Positions 32,701-41,776 of a stretch of DNA of 64,000 nucleotides are shown piece after piece (the stretch's first letter is position 1; each line of letters starts with the position of its first letter). A program made the translations under genes and the position numbers. The notes under the pieces are model-generated. The model did no database searches, had not been told where the DNA came from, and worked only from the letters and a program-made list of their open reading frames with translations. The stretch comes from Seohaeicola zhoushanensis (lineage in GTDB: Bacteria > Pseudomonadota > Alphaproteobacteria > Rhodobacterales > Rhodobacteraceae). Location: contig NZ_BNCJ01000004.1 in NCBI RefSeq assembly GCF_014656415.1, positions 228,665 to 292,664 of the forward strand. The letters are read 5' to 3'.

Positions 32701-32852
32701 GCGGGCACGAGGTGCAGCGGGAGACCGGCGGGAAGGGCTCGGTCTTCCGGCTGCGAGGCTGACCAGGATGGGAGGAAGGTGAAGTCGTACCGGAAGGCCG
32801 GTGCCGGCATCGCAGCGCTGGAATCGGCGAGTGCCGCTGATTTGCGGCGCTT

Positions 32853-33030
32853 TTGGGTGGAACAAATGGGCGGGCCACCATCGGCACCCTGCTTGCCGAT
32901 GCGAATCTGAGCAACGTCGATCCATGGGCCTGGATCACCGATGTTCTGCAGCGAATGACCGATGATCATCTGACCAATGCATCGATGACCTCCTGCCCTG
33001 TAACTGGCAGCCCCGCTCGAACTGACGCCA
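32853..33030 (+). mobile_element. 3' remnant of an IS66-family transposase
   Basis: The frame reads ATIGTLLADANLSNVDPWAWITDVLQRM, the conserved IS66 C-terminal block (typically LNGVDPQAWLADVL); after a frameshift it continues IDDLLPCNW, matching the family's end (IDELLPWNW) before a stop near 33027. The rest of the transposase and IS ends are not recognised. It marks a decayed insertion between the copper island and the hydantoinase module. Confidence 0.65.
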
Positions 33031-33286
33031 CGACCTGTCAGAAATGGACGCTTGCGAAGGATCGGAAGCCTGCCGGTCCAGTAGTTGTTCGGCCGCGACG
33101 ATCCACGGAGCGCCGTCCCGGTCGGTACTTGCTGCAAAGGGATAGTCCCGGAAAACCGGCCGCCAAACTCGCCCAAGAATCTGGCACCTCGGAGGTCTCA
33201 GGGTAACCCGGCAAGAATTTGTTTGGAATTTCGGCATCCAAAATGGATACTGAAATGCATCGAACATGATTCGCAGGGGATACGCG

Positions 33287-35344
33287 ATGCTGGACAGCGA
33301 CCGAGGCCAGGGATGGATCGTCGGGGTCGACGTAGGGGGGACCTTCACCGATTTTTCGGCGCGCAACGTGCGCAGCGGTGCGATGGTGGTGCACAAGCGG
33401 CCTTCGACGCCGGCGGACCCGTCCGAGGCCATCATCAACGGCTTTCGCGAATTGCAGGAGAAGATCGGGCTGGATGGCACCGCCGTTGACCGCTTCGCGC
33501 ATGGCACCACCGTCGCCACCAATGCCCTGCTCCAGCGCAAGGGGGCCGAGGTCGGCATTGTCACCACCCGAGGGTTCCGCGATCTGCTCGAAATCGGGCG
33601 CCAGGTCCGCCCCTCGATCTACGATCTGCAGATTGATGCGCCGCCGCCGCTCGCCGCGCGCCACAACCGGCTCGAGGTCACCGAGCGGGTGGGCTACGAC
33701 GGCGGCGTGATCGCCGAACTCGACGATGCAGCCATCGATGCGCTGATCGAAGAGATCGCCGCGCTCGACGGTGTTCAGAGCCTCGCGATCTGCCTGCTCT
33801 TCTCCTTCATCAACCCGGACCACGAACAGCGGATCGCGGCGGCAATCCGGAAGGCCCGGCCCGATCTCTATGTCTCCATCTCGTCCGAGGTGCAGCCCGA
33901 GTTCCGCGAATACGAACGCTTCTCGACGGCGCTCATCAACGCCTTTCTCCAGCCCGAGGTCAGCCGCTACATGGACCGGCTCCAGGCGGCGATCGGCGGA
34001 CTCGCTCCCAATGCGCGGTTCGGCATCTTCCAGTCTTCGGGCGGGCTGATGTCCGTCGCCAAGGCCGCGCAGTTCCCGGTCCGCACGGCCCTCTCGGGGC
34101 CGGCCGCGGGCGCCGTCGGCGCCGCGGCATCAGGAGCCGCCTCGGGTATCGGCAACCTGATAACGCTCGATATCGGCGGTACCTCGACCGACGTCTGCCT
34201 CATCCGCGACGGGCGCACCGAGATCGCCCACGTGCGAGAGATCGCGGGCTTCCGCATCCGCCTGCCGATGGTCGACATCCACACCGTCGGCGCGGGTGGC
34301 GGCTCCATCGCGCAGATCGGCGCCGACGGCCTGATGAAGGTCGGCCCCGAAAGCGCCGGCGCCGTGCCGGGCCCTGCCTGCTACGGCAAGGGCGGCACCA
34401 AGCCCACCGTCACCGATGCCAACGTCTATCTCGGCCGCCTGCCGCTCTCGCTTGCCGGCGGTGGGCTGATGATCGATCCCGAGAAGGCCCGCGCGGTCGT
34501 CGAGGAGATCGCCGCGGACCTCGGCGTCTCGCCGGTCCGCGCGGCGCTGGGCATCGCCGGCATCGCCACCTCGAACATGACCCGGGCCATCCGCGCGGTT
34601 TCGACCGAGAAGGGCCATGATCCCCGCGACTTCACCTTGATGCCCTTCGGCGGGGCCGGCGGGCTGCACGCCTTCGACGTCGCCAAGGCGCTGGGGATCC
34701 GCCGCATCCTGGTGCCGCGGGCGCCGGGGATCCTCTGCGCCGACGGCTTGCTCGAGGCCGAGCTGCAGGAGAACTTTGTCGCCGCCTGCCGTGCCACGCT
34801 CGACGCGGCCGCGCTGCCGCGCATCGTCGAGGCGGCGCAGCAACTCGACGAGGCTGGCCGCGCATGGCTGGACGCCGAAGCCGGAGACGCCAGCGACGGG
34901 CGGGTGATCCTCTCGCTCGACATGCGCTATGTCGGCCAGAATTACGAACTGCCGGTGGAGTTCTCCGGCGACCTGAGCGATCTGGCCGCGCTGCGCGACG
35001 GCTTCCTCGAAGCGCATCTGCGGTCCTATGGCCATGCCGACCCGGACGCGCCCGTCGAGGTGGTGAACGTCCGCGCCAAGGCATTGGCCCGGCTGCTCCA
35101 GGGACGGGCCGACGCCACCGGCCCAGCCGAGCTTGCCGCGCCCGTCGGCACGACGAAAGCCTGGTTCACCGAAGAGGCTGCCGTCGACACCCCGATCTAC
35201 GAGCGCACCGGCATCCCGGTGGGCACCGTGCTCAAGGGGCCTGTCATCATTGCCCAGTTCGACGCCACGACCGTCGTGCCGCCCGGCGCAACGGTGACCG
35301 TCGACGCCGCGCTCAACCTCATCATGGAGCTCGCCAATGTCTGA
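33287..35344 (+). CDS. hyuA: Hydantoinase/oxoprolinase family protein, subunit A (HyuA)
   Basis: This 685-aa protein of the ATP-dependent hydantoinase A/oxoprolinase family is an ASKHA-fold kinase-like subunit. It has the N-terminal phosphate loop GVDVGGTFTDF, the FAHGTTVATNALLQRKG block, LDIGGTSTDVCLI and AVPGPACYGKGGTKPTVTDAN. With HyuB it hydrolyses a cyclic amide such as hydantoin, N-methylhydantoin or 5-oxoproline; the exact substrate is unknown. The ATG at 33287 follows AGGGG, while an ATG at 33266 lacks a ribosome site. Its end overlaps hyuB by 8 nt, and a TRAP transporter follows. The roughly 250 nt before it hold no recognisable gene. Confidence 0.9.
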   Translation: MLDSDRGQGWIVGVDVGGTFTDFSARNVRSGAMVVHKRPSTPADPSEAIINGFRELQEKIGLDGTAVDRFAHGTTVATNALLQRKGAEVGIVTTRGFRDLLEIGRQVRPSIYDLQIDAPPPLAARHNRLEVTERVGYDGGVIAELDDAAIDALIEEIAALDGVQSLAICLLFSFINPDHEQRIAAAIRKARPDLYVSISSEVQPEFREYERFSTALINAFLQPEVSRYMDRLQAAIGGLAPNARFGIFQSSGGLMSVAKAAQFPVRTALSGPAAGAVGAAASGAASGIGNLITLDIGGTSTDVCLIRDGRTEIAHVREIAGFRIRLPMVDIHTVGAGGGSIAQIGADGLMKVGPESAGAVPGPACYGKGGTKPTVTDANVYLGRLPLSLAGGGLMIDPEKARAVVEEIAADLGVSPVRAALGIAGIATSNMTRAIRAVSTEKGHDPRDFTLMPFGGAGGLHAFDVAKALGIRRILVPRAPGILCADGLLEAELQENFVAACRATLDAAALPRIVEAAQQLDEAGRAWLDAEAGDASDGRVILSLDMRYVGQNYELPVEFSGDLSDLAALRDGFLEAHLRSYGHADPDAPVEVVNVRAKALARLLQGRADATGPAELAAPVGTTKAWFTEEAAVDTPIYERTGIPVGTVLKGPVIIAQFDATTVVPPGATVTVDAALNLIMELANV

Positions 35345-37040
35345 GACCGCAGCACTTGAACGCGCCGGGACGACTCCGGCACCCATTGACCCGATCGAGC
35401 TGGAGATCGTCTGGAACGGCCTGAAGTCCGTCGCCGACGAATGCTTCCTGACCATCATGCGTTCGGCCTTCTCGACCAACATCAAGGAGCGTCACGACCA
35501 CTCGACCGCCATCGCCGACGCGAACGGCCGGCTGATCGTGCAGGCCGAGAACGCGCTGCCCATCCACCTCGCCTCGATGTCCGGCCTCATGGGCCATATC
35601 TGCGCGCAGTTCGGCGACGATCTCGCGCCGGGCGACATCTTCATCGCCAACGATCCGCATGTCGCCGGCGGCACGCACCTGCCCGACATCAACCTCGCCG
35701 CGCCGGTCTTCGACGGCAAACGGCTGATCGGCTTCGTGGCCAACATCGTGCACCACGCCGACGTCGGCGGGGCGGCGGTCGGCTCCATGTCGGGCGGGCT
35801 CGACGAGATCTACAAGGAAGGTCTGCGCATCCCGCTGGTGCGGCTGTTCCGCCGGGGCGAACTGGTGGACGACATCCAGCGCCTGCTGATGCTGAACATG
35901 CGCCTGCCCGAGGAACGCCAGGGCGACCTCAACGCGCAGATCGCCGCGGCGCGTCTTGGTCGTCGTCGGCTTGAGGACGTGATGGGCCGGATCGGCGCCG
36001 ACCGCCTCTGCCGCATCTTCGACGAGATCGTCGAGCGCACCAACCTGCGGATGCGCACCGCCATCGCCCAGGTGCCGGACGGCAGCTACGGCTTCACCGA
36101 CATGATGGACGACGACGGAGCAGGGACCGAGGACATCCGCATCGTTCTCAAGATCGAGAAGGCCGGCGAAAGGATCTGCTTCGACTTCACCGGAACCGAT
36201 CCGCAGGTCGCCGGCAACTTCAACCTGACCTTCAACGCCACCCAGTCGGCGGTCTGCTATGCGCTGAAGGCGCTGCTCGATCCCGAGGTGCCGAACAACC
36301 ACGGTATCTTCGACGCCATCGACATCGTGGCGCCGGAAGGCTCGCTGGTGAACTGCGTCAGCCCGGCCGCCGTCGCCCTGCGCGCCAATACCTGCCAGCG
36401 GGTGGTCGACGTGGTCATCGGCGCCCTGGCCGAGGCACTCCCGGACCGCGCGATCGCGGCGGCGAACGGCGCAAACACCAGCGCGGTCTTCGCCGGCATC
36501 GACCCCCGCACCGGGCGACAGTATGTCTATCTCGAGACGCTTGGCGGCGGCATGGGCGCGCGGGCCACGAAGGACGGCAAGGACGGCGTGCAGGTGAACA
36601 TCACCAACACCTCGAACCTCCCCGTCGAGGCCATCGAGCAGGAGTATCCGCTCCGCGTCGAGGGCTATGCGCTGGTCGAGGACAGCGGCGGCGCGGGCCG
36701 CCACCGGGGCGGCATGGGCATCCGCCGCATCCTGCGCCCGGTCGATCACACCTGCGAATTCAACGGTGTCGGCGAACGCTTCCGCCATCAGCCCTGGGGG
36801 CTCTTCGGCGGCCAGCCCGGCGGCGCCGGATCCTTCGCCATCGAAACGGAAGGCCAGGCGCGCAGGATGCTGCCGCCCAAGGCCTCGACGATCCGGCTGT
36901 CGCCCGCCTCGCGCGTGGTGATCGAGACACCCGGCGCCGGCGGCTATGGCCCGCCGGCAGAACGCACGGAGACCGAGAGGGCGGAAGATGCCCGTTCGGG
37001 CAAGTTCACCGAAGCCTACATGACCCGCAATTACAAATGA
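35337..37040 (+). CDS. hyuB: Hydantoinase B/oxoprolinase family protein (HyuB)
   Basis: This 567-aa partner of HyuA has family marks such as IMRSAFSTNIKERHD, DIFIANDPHVAGGTHLPD, NIVHHADVGG and the C-terminal DSGGAGRHRGGMGIRR. The complex couples ATP hydrolysis to ring opening of lactam-type substrates. It overlaps hyuA by 8 nt, and the TRAP binding-protein gene starts 41 nt downstream, so substrate uptake and hydrolysis are likely co-expressed. A paralogous pair lies at 53058-56931. Confidence 0.9.
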   Translation: MSETAALERAGTTPAPIDPIELEIVWNGLKSVADECFLTIMRSAFSTNIKERHDHSTAIADANGRLIVQAENALPIHLASMSGLMGHICAQFGDDLAPGDIFIANDPHVAGGTHLPDINLAAPVFDGKRLIGFVANIVHHADVGGAAVGSMSGGLDEIYKEGLRIPLVRLFRRGELVDDIQRLLMLNMRLPEERQGDLNAQIAAARLGRRRLEDVMGRIGADRLCRIFDEIVERTNLRMRTAIAQVPDGSYGFTDMMDDDGAGTEDIRIVLKIEKAGERICFDFTGTDPQVAGNFNLTFNATQSAVCYALKALLDPEVPNNHGIFDAIDIVAPEGSLVNCVSPAAVALRANTCQRVVDVVIGALAEALPDRAIAAANGANTSAVFAGIDPRTGRQYVYLETLGGGMGARATKDGKDGVQVNITNTSNLPVEAIEQEYPLRVEGYALVEDSGGAGRHRGGMGIRRILRPVDHTCEFNGVGERFRHQPWGLFGGQPGGAGSFAIETEGQARRMLPPKASTIRLSPASRVVIETPGAGGYGPPAERTETERAEDARSGKFTEAYMTRNYK

Positions 37041-37081
37041 ACCAAAGGCGCGGTAAGCCGCGTACCAACAAGGAGATGACC

Positions 37082-38077
37082 ATGAACTTCAAGGCAACTG
37101 CATTCCTGCTCGCGACCGCGCTCGGCGGCCTGGGCCTGCCGGCCACGGCGCAGGAGATCTCTTGGGACCTGGCCAACGAATACGGCCAGTCCTCGATCAT
37201 GGGCGTCGGCGACGAGGCCTTCATCAAGGCCGTCGACGAGCTCTCGGGCGGCACCATCAAGATCACCGCGCATTACGACGGCTCGATCGGCTACAAGTCG
37301 GTCGACCAGTTCGACGCGGTGGGGGACGGCGCGATCCAGATCGCCGATACCGTGATGGGCGCGGTCGCCGGCATCGAACCGATATTCCTGCTGTCCTCTC
37401 TGCCCTTCATCGCCGGCTCGGACGCCGACGCCAAGCTCTTGTGGGAAGTCGGCCGTCCGCATTACGAGGAGGTCTTCGCCAAGCACAACCAGGTGCTGCT
37501 CTGGGCGACACCCTGGCCGCCGTCGGGGATCTGGGCCAACAGCCCGATCACGTCGCAGGAGGAACTCGCCGCGCTGAAGATCCGGGCCTGGGATCCCAGC
37601 GGCGTGCGCACCATGAGCAACGCCGGCGCCAATGCCGTGCAGATCAGCTGGGCCGACACCGTGCCGCAGCTGGCCTCGGGCGCGATCAACGCGGTGCTGA
37701 CCTCGGCCGATGGCGGGGTAAGCGTCAAGTTCTGGGAATTCCTCAACAACTTCACCGCCGTCAACTATTCGATGGCGCTGAACATGACCCACATGAACAA
37801 GGACGCCTTCGACAGCCTGACGCCGGAACAGCAGAAGATCGTGCTGGACGCCGCCGAGATCGCCAGCGAGGCCGCCTGGGCCGAGCTGGGCAAGCGGGTG
37901 GCCAAGAACTACGAGGACATGCGCGCCAACAACGTGACCATCACCGAAAGCGTCTCGCCGGAATTCCGCGCGGCACTGGTCGCGGCGGGCGAACAGGTCT
38001 ACACCGACTGGCTGGCCAAGACCGGCGCGACCGGCCAGGAGATCCTGGACACCTACCGCAGCCGCCAGGCCAAGTAA
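37082..38077 (+). CDS. dctP: TRAP transporter solute-binding protein (DctP family)
   Basis: This 331-aa periplasmic receptor has a signal peptide ending at PATA before QEISWDLANEYG. DctP features include the binding-cleft Arg region KIRAWDPSGVRTM and WADTVPQLASGAINAVLTS. The ATG at 37082 follows AAGGAG; an earlier in-frame Met sits inside the ribosome site. It is related to the product of 56928 (similar NEYG/SEYE start, SLPFI and WADxVPQLA segments). A UUCG-capped hairpin follows the stop. The likely ligand is the cyclic amide or acid handled by HyuAB. Confidence 0.92.
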   Translation: MNFKATAFLLATALGGLGLPATAQEISWDLANEYGQSSIMGVGDEAFIKAVDELSGGTIKITAHYDGSIGYKSVDQFDAVGDGAIQIADTVMGAVAGIEPIFLLSSLPFIAGSDADAKLLWEVGRPHYEEVFAKHNQVLLWATPWPPSGIWANSPITSQEELAALKIRAWDPSGVRTMSNAGANAVQISWADTVPQLASGAINAVLTSADGGVSVKFWEFLNNFTAVNYSMALNMTHMNKDAFDSLTPEQQKIVLDAAEIASEAAWAELGKRVAKNYEDMRANNVTITESVSPEFRAALVAAGEQVYTDWLAKTGATGQEILDTYRSRQAK

Positions 38078-38084
38078 GCATCAA

Positions 38085-38106
38085 GAGGGCACCTTCGGGT
38101 GCCCTC
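38085..38106 (+). promoter_or_regulatory. RNA hairpin with UUCG tetraloop between dctP and dctQ
   Basis: GAGGGCACC at 38085-38093 and GGTGCCCTC at 38098-38106 form a perfect 9-bp stem closed by a C(UUCG)G tetraloop, one of the most stable loops known. It begins 7 nt after the dctP stop and has no U tract, so it more likely protects the dctP message 3' end or attenuates readthrough than ends transcription fully. Confidence 0.75.
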
Positions 38107-38134
38107 CACATATAAAACGCAGGGAGAACAGGTC

Positions 38135-38650
38135 ATGGTGAAACGTGGCGTCAATGCGGTCTCGGCCTTCTGCTCCGGCCTCGGGATCTGGGTGTCTGCG
38201 GGGCTGCTTATCTACATGGTCGTCCACGTGAACCTCGAAATCATACTTCGCAGCTTCTTCGGCAGCTCGACCAACTCGATGGGCGAATTCATCGGCTACG
38301 CCATGGGCGCGATGACCTACCTCTCGATCGCCCATACGCTGAAGTCGCGCAAGCACGTCCGGGTCAGCCTGATCCGGGCGCTGCCCAGTCCGCGCCTGGC
38401 GGTGGCAGTCGAACTGTTCTGCCTGACGGTGACCTTCGTGATCTTCGCCTTCGTCGCTTCGAACATCTGGACCATCCTGCGCCGCGATTTCCTGCGCGGG
38501 TCGGTCAGCCCGACGCTGATGGAGACGCCAACCTGGTATATCGACGCGGCGATCTTCACGGGACTGGTCTTCCTGCTGGTGCAGATCCTGTCCAGCGCCA
38601 TCGACGCGGTGTTCGACGGCGTTCCCGCCGATGCGGTCGAGGGAGACTGA
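38135..38650 (+). CDS. dctQ: TRAP transporter small permease (DctQ family)
   Basis: This 171-aa membrane protein with four predicted helices is the small permease of the second TRAP system. The DctQ layout is clear: EIILRSFFGSSTNSMGEFIGYAMG after helix 1 and LKSRKHVRVSLI between helices 2 and 3. The ATG at 38135 follows GGGAG and leaves the hairpin in the untranslated gap. It precedes dctM by 3 nt. Confidence 0.9.
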   Translation: MVKRGVNAVSAFCSGLGIWVSAGLLIYMVVHVNLEIILRSFFGSSTNSMGEFIGYAMGAMTYLSIAHTLKSRKHVRVSLIRALPSPRLAVAVELFCLTVTFVIFAFVASNIWTILRRDFLRGSVSPTLMETPTWYIDAAIFTGLVFLLVQILSSAIDAVFDGVPADAVEGD

Positions 38651-38653
38651 CCC

Positions 38654-39967
38654 ATGGAAAGTCTCTACATCGCCGGCGGCGTCCTCGCCCTCATCGTCTT
38701 CTTCCTCGGCCTCGGCGTCTGGGTCTTCGCCGGCCTCCTCCTGGTCAGCATCGCCGGCCTGTCGCTGTTCATCGACATGCCGCTGGCCCGCATCGGCACC
38801 ATTCTCGGACCGATCATGATCCGCAGCGCCACCGGCTGGGAGCTGTCGGCGATCCCGATGTTCGTCTGGATGGGCGAGATCATACTCCGAACCGATATCT
38901 CGACCCGCCTGTTCAAGGGCCTGTCGCCGCTGACCTTCCACCTGCCGGGGCGCCTGCTGCACACGAATATCGTCGGCTCGGCCATCTTCGCCGCCATCTG
39001 CGGATCGAGCGCGGCGACCACCGCGACGGTGGGCAAGATCACCGTGCCGGAACTCGACCGCAGGGGCTACTACTCGCCGCTCACCTACGGCTCGCTCGCC
39101 GGGGCCGGCAGCCTTGGCCTGTTAATTCCGCCCTCGATCATCATGATCGTCTACGGCGTGGTCGCCGAGGTCTCGATCTCGCGCCTCTTCGCCGCCGGCA
39201 TCCTGCCGGGCCTGATGATCGCGGGTTTCTACTCGCTCTATGTGATCGCGGTCAGCCTGCTGTTTCCGAAGGTCGCGCCCGCCGACACCGCGCGCCCCTC
39301 CGCCGCCGACATGCTGCGCGGCGTCGGCAACCTCCTCCCCATCGGGCTGCTCATCACGCTGGTGCTCGGAGCGATCTATTCCGGCATCGCCACTCCTTCC
39401 GAAACCGCTGCGGTCGGCGTCGGCGTGACGCTGATCTACACGGTGGTCACCGGGCAGATGAGCGGCAAGGTCTTCATGGAAAGCCTCTTCGCCTCGGTCC
39501 ACACCAGCTGCATGATCAGCGCGATCATGATCTCGGCGGCCTTCATGTCCACCGCGATGGGCTTCATGCACGTGCCGCAGGACATTTCCGCCGCCATCGG
39601 CAGGTTCCAACTGTCGCCGTACGAGCTGATCCTGGTGCTGACCCTGCTCTACATCGTCCTGGGCATGTTCCTCGAAGGCGTCTCGATGACGGTGATGAGC
39701 CTGCCGATCACGCTGCCGCTGGTGCTGGCCGCCGGGTTCGACCCGATCTGGTTCGGCATCTTCCTGATCCTGATGATCGAGCTGGCGCAGATCACCCCGC
39801 CGATCGGGTTCAACCTGTTCATCCTGCAGGATCTGACCCGGACCAGCATCACCCGGATCATCTTCGCCGCCTCGCCCTTCTTCCTGCTGATGTGCCTCGG
39901 CGTGCTCTGCATCACGCTCTGGCCGCAGATCGTTCTCTGGCTGCCCGACCAGCTCTATTCGAAGTAG
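38654..39967 (+). CDS. dctM: TRAP transporter large permease (DctM family)
   Basis: This 437-aa large membrane subunit of the HyuAB-linked TRAP system has DctM blocks: FAAICGSSAATTATVGKI, GSLGLLIPPSIIMIVYG and ITPPIGFNLFILQ. Close resemblance to the 58548 product (same CGSSxATTATVGKI and PPSIIMIxYG segments) supports a common origin of the two modules. It lies 3 nt after dctQ, and the SDR gene begins 11 nt after its stop. Confidence 0.93.
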   Translation: MESLYIAGGVLALIVFFLGLGVWVFAGLLLVSIAGLSLFIDMPLARIGTILGPIMIRSATGWELSAIPMFVWMGEIILRTDISTRLFKGLSPLTFHLPGRLLHTNIVGSAIFAAICGSSAATTATVGKITVPELDRRGYYSPLTYGSLAGAGSLGLLIPPSIIMIVYGVVAEVSISRLFAAGILPGLMIAGFYSLYVIAVSLLFPKVAPADTARPSAADMLRGVGNLLPIGLLITLVLGAIYSGIATPSETAAVGVGVTLIYTVVTGQMSGKVFMESLFASVHTSCMISAIMISAAFMSTAMGFMHVPQDISAAIGRFQLSPYELILVLTLLYIVLGMFLEGVSMTVMSLPITLPLVLAAGFDPIWFGIFLILMIELAQITPPIGFNLFILQDLTRTSITRIIFAASPFFLLMCLGVLCITLWPQIVLWLPDQLYSK

Positions 39968-39978
39968 AAAGGAACCCC

Positions 39979-40722
39979 ATGTCCCGAAACCGCTTCACCG
40001 GCAAGCTCTGCGTCGTTACCGGCGCCGCGGCCGGCATCGGGCGCGAGACCGCGCTGGCCTTTGCCGCCGAGGGCGCCGAGGTCCACGCCATCGACCGCGA
40101 TGCCGCCGGGCTCGCCGCGCTGGAGAGGGGCGCCGGCATCGTCCCCCACGCCTTCGACATCACCGATGCCGGGGCCGTGGCAGCCTTCCACGCCGCCCTG
40201 CCGCGCCTCGACGTCCAGTTCAACTGCGCCGGCATCGTGACCGTCGGCTCCCTGGACGAATGCAGCCGCGCCGACTGGGACCGGGCGCTTTCGGTCAACG
40301 TCACCTCGATCTTCCTGATGATGCAGGCGGCGCTGCCGCTGATGATCGCGGGCGGTGGCGGCAGCATCGTCAACATGGCCTCGGTGATCTCCTCGGTCGG
40401 CGCGGCGCCCCAGCGCTTTGCCTACGGCGCCACCAAGGCAGCGGTGCTCGGCATGACGAAATCCGTGGCGCTCGACTATGCCGGGCAGGGCATCCGCTGC
40501 AACGCGATCTGCGCCTCGGGCGTCGAGACGCCGTCGATGACCGCCCGGATCGAGGCGATGGACAACCCCGACGCCGCCCGCGCCATGTTCTCCTCGCGCC
40601 AGCCGGTCGGGCGCATGGGCACACCCGCCGAAATCGCCGAACTCGCGCTCTACCTCGGCTCCGACGCCTCGGGCTACATGACGGGCAGTCACGTCATCAT
40701 CGACGGCGGGGCCAAGCTGTGA
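39979..40722 (+). CDS. SDR family NAD(P)-dependent oxidoreductase
   Basis: This 247-aa classical SDR has the cofactor motif TGAAAGIG, NCAG, the catalytic Ser in NMASVISSVG and YGATK. It should oxidise a hydroxyl or reduce a ketone of a small acid or polyol. AAAGGAA precedes the ATG at 39979. The next gene starts at a GTG overlapping its stop by 4 nt, so the two oxidoreductases are translated together downstream of the transporter. Confidence 0.9.
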   Translation: MSRNRFTGKLCVVTGAAAGIGRETALAFAAEGAEVHAIDRDAAGLAALERGAGIVPHAFDITDAGAVAAFHAALPRLDVQFNCAGIVTVGSLDECSRADWDRALSVNVTSIFLMMQAALPLMIAGGGGSIVNMASVISSVGAAPQRFAYGATKAAVLGMTKSVALDYAGQGIRCNAICASGVETPSMTARIEAMDNPDAARAMFSSRQPVGRMGTPAEIAELALYLGSDASGYMTGSHVIIDGGAKL

Positions 40723-41741
40723 GCGCGCCCCCGGTCAGTGCCGCCATCGTCGGCCTCGGCCGCTGGGGCCGCAACCTCGTCACGGCGGGGCAGGGCGGGC
40801 CGCTCCGGTTCACCCACGCGGCAACCCGGACGCCGGGCAAGGCCGAAGCCTTCTGCGCCGAGCATGGCCTGACGCTTCGCCCCGGTCTCGAGGATGTTCT
40901 CGACGCGGTCGATGCCGTCGTTCTCGCGACGCCGCACAGCCAGCACGGCGCGCAGGTGCGCGAGGCGGCCGCGACGGGCAGGCATGTCTTCGTCGAGAAA
41001 CCGCTTGCCCTCACCCTGTCCGATGCCGCCGCCGCCTTCGACGCCTGCGCGGCGGCGAACGTGCGGCTCGCGGTTGGCTTCAACCGTCGTTTCCTGCCGG
41101 CCTACCAGTCGCTTGCAGCAACCGTCGCCGAAGGCGGCATCGGCCGCGCCCTGCATGTCGAGGGCAGCTTCTGCGGCCCCTTCGGCTATGACTACCGCGA
41201 CGACATGTGGCGCGGATCATCGGCCGAGAACCCGGCCGGCGGCATGGCGGCGATGGGCATTCACATCCTCGACGCGATGATCGGCGTGATGGGGCCGGTG
41301 GCGCGCGTCTCGGTCCTCAGCCGCCGCCTCGCCGTCTCCAGCCATCTCGACGATACCACCACGGTGCATCTCGACTTCGCTTCCGGCGCCACGGGCACGC
41401 TCTCGACGCTGATGGCCTCCGCCAGCTTCTGGCGGCTGCACATCTTCGGCTCAAAGGGCTGGGCGCACATGCCGAACCAGGAGCAGCTGGTCCTCTCGGA
41501 CCTCGCCGGCAAGCAGACCGAGCAGAGCTTCGGCAAAACCGACACGCTCGCCGCCGAACTGGCCGCTTTCGCCGCGACCATAGCGGATGCGGCGCCCTAT
41601 CCGGTCACCCGGCAGCAGGCGCTGGCGGGCGTTGCTGCGATGGAAGCGATCGGTCGTTCCGCCGCACAAGGCGGCGCCTGGGTCGAGGTCGACCCGGTTC
41701 CGGCGGGCAGGGCGATGGACACAGGCGGGACCACAACTTAA
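40719..41741 (+). CDS. Gfo/Idh/MocA family oxidoreductase
   Basis: This 340-aa NAD(P)-dependent dehydrogenase has an N-terminal Rossmann fold (AIVGLGRWG), the EKP motif (HVFVEKPLALT) that carries the catalytic Lys, and the C-terminal alpha/beta domain (GGMAAMGIHILDAMIG, with the His typical of the family). The GTG at 40719 overlaps the SDR stop (GTGA). Family members oxidise sugars, inositols or related hydroxy compounds. With the SDR it may process the transported compound, but the link to hydantoinase chemistry is not obvious. Confidence 0.88.
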   Translation: MSAPPVSAAIVGLGRWGRNLVTAGQGGPLRFTHAATRTPGKAEAFCAEHGLTLRPGLEDVLDAVDAVVLATPHSQHGAQVREAAATGRHVFVEKPLALTLSDAAAAFDACAAANVRLAVGFNRRFLPAYQSLAATVAEGGIGRALHVEGSFCGPFGYDYRDDMWRGSSAENPAGGMAAMGIHILDAMIGVMGPVARVSVLSRRLAVSSHLDDTTTVHLDFASGATGTLSTLMASASFWRLHIFGSKGWAHMPNQEQLVLSDLAGKQTEQSFGKTDTLAAELAAFAATIADAAPYPVTRQQALAGVAAMEAIGRSAAQGGAWVEVDPVPAGRAMDTGGTTT

Positions 41742-41776
41742 CAGTCAGGGGCAAAGGGCAAGGGAAGGAGAGTCGG

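Noticed and set aside
32700..32780. Frame ending in [10 protein letters not shown], like the C-terminus of a histidine kinase
   Set aside because: Only about ten residues match a common pattern, too little to call a sensor kinase remnant.
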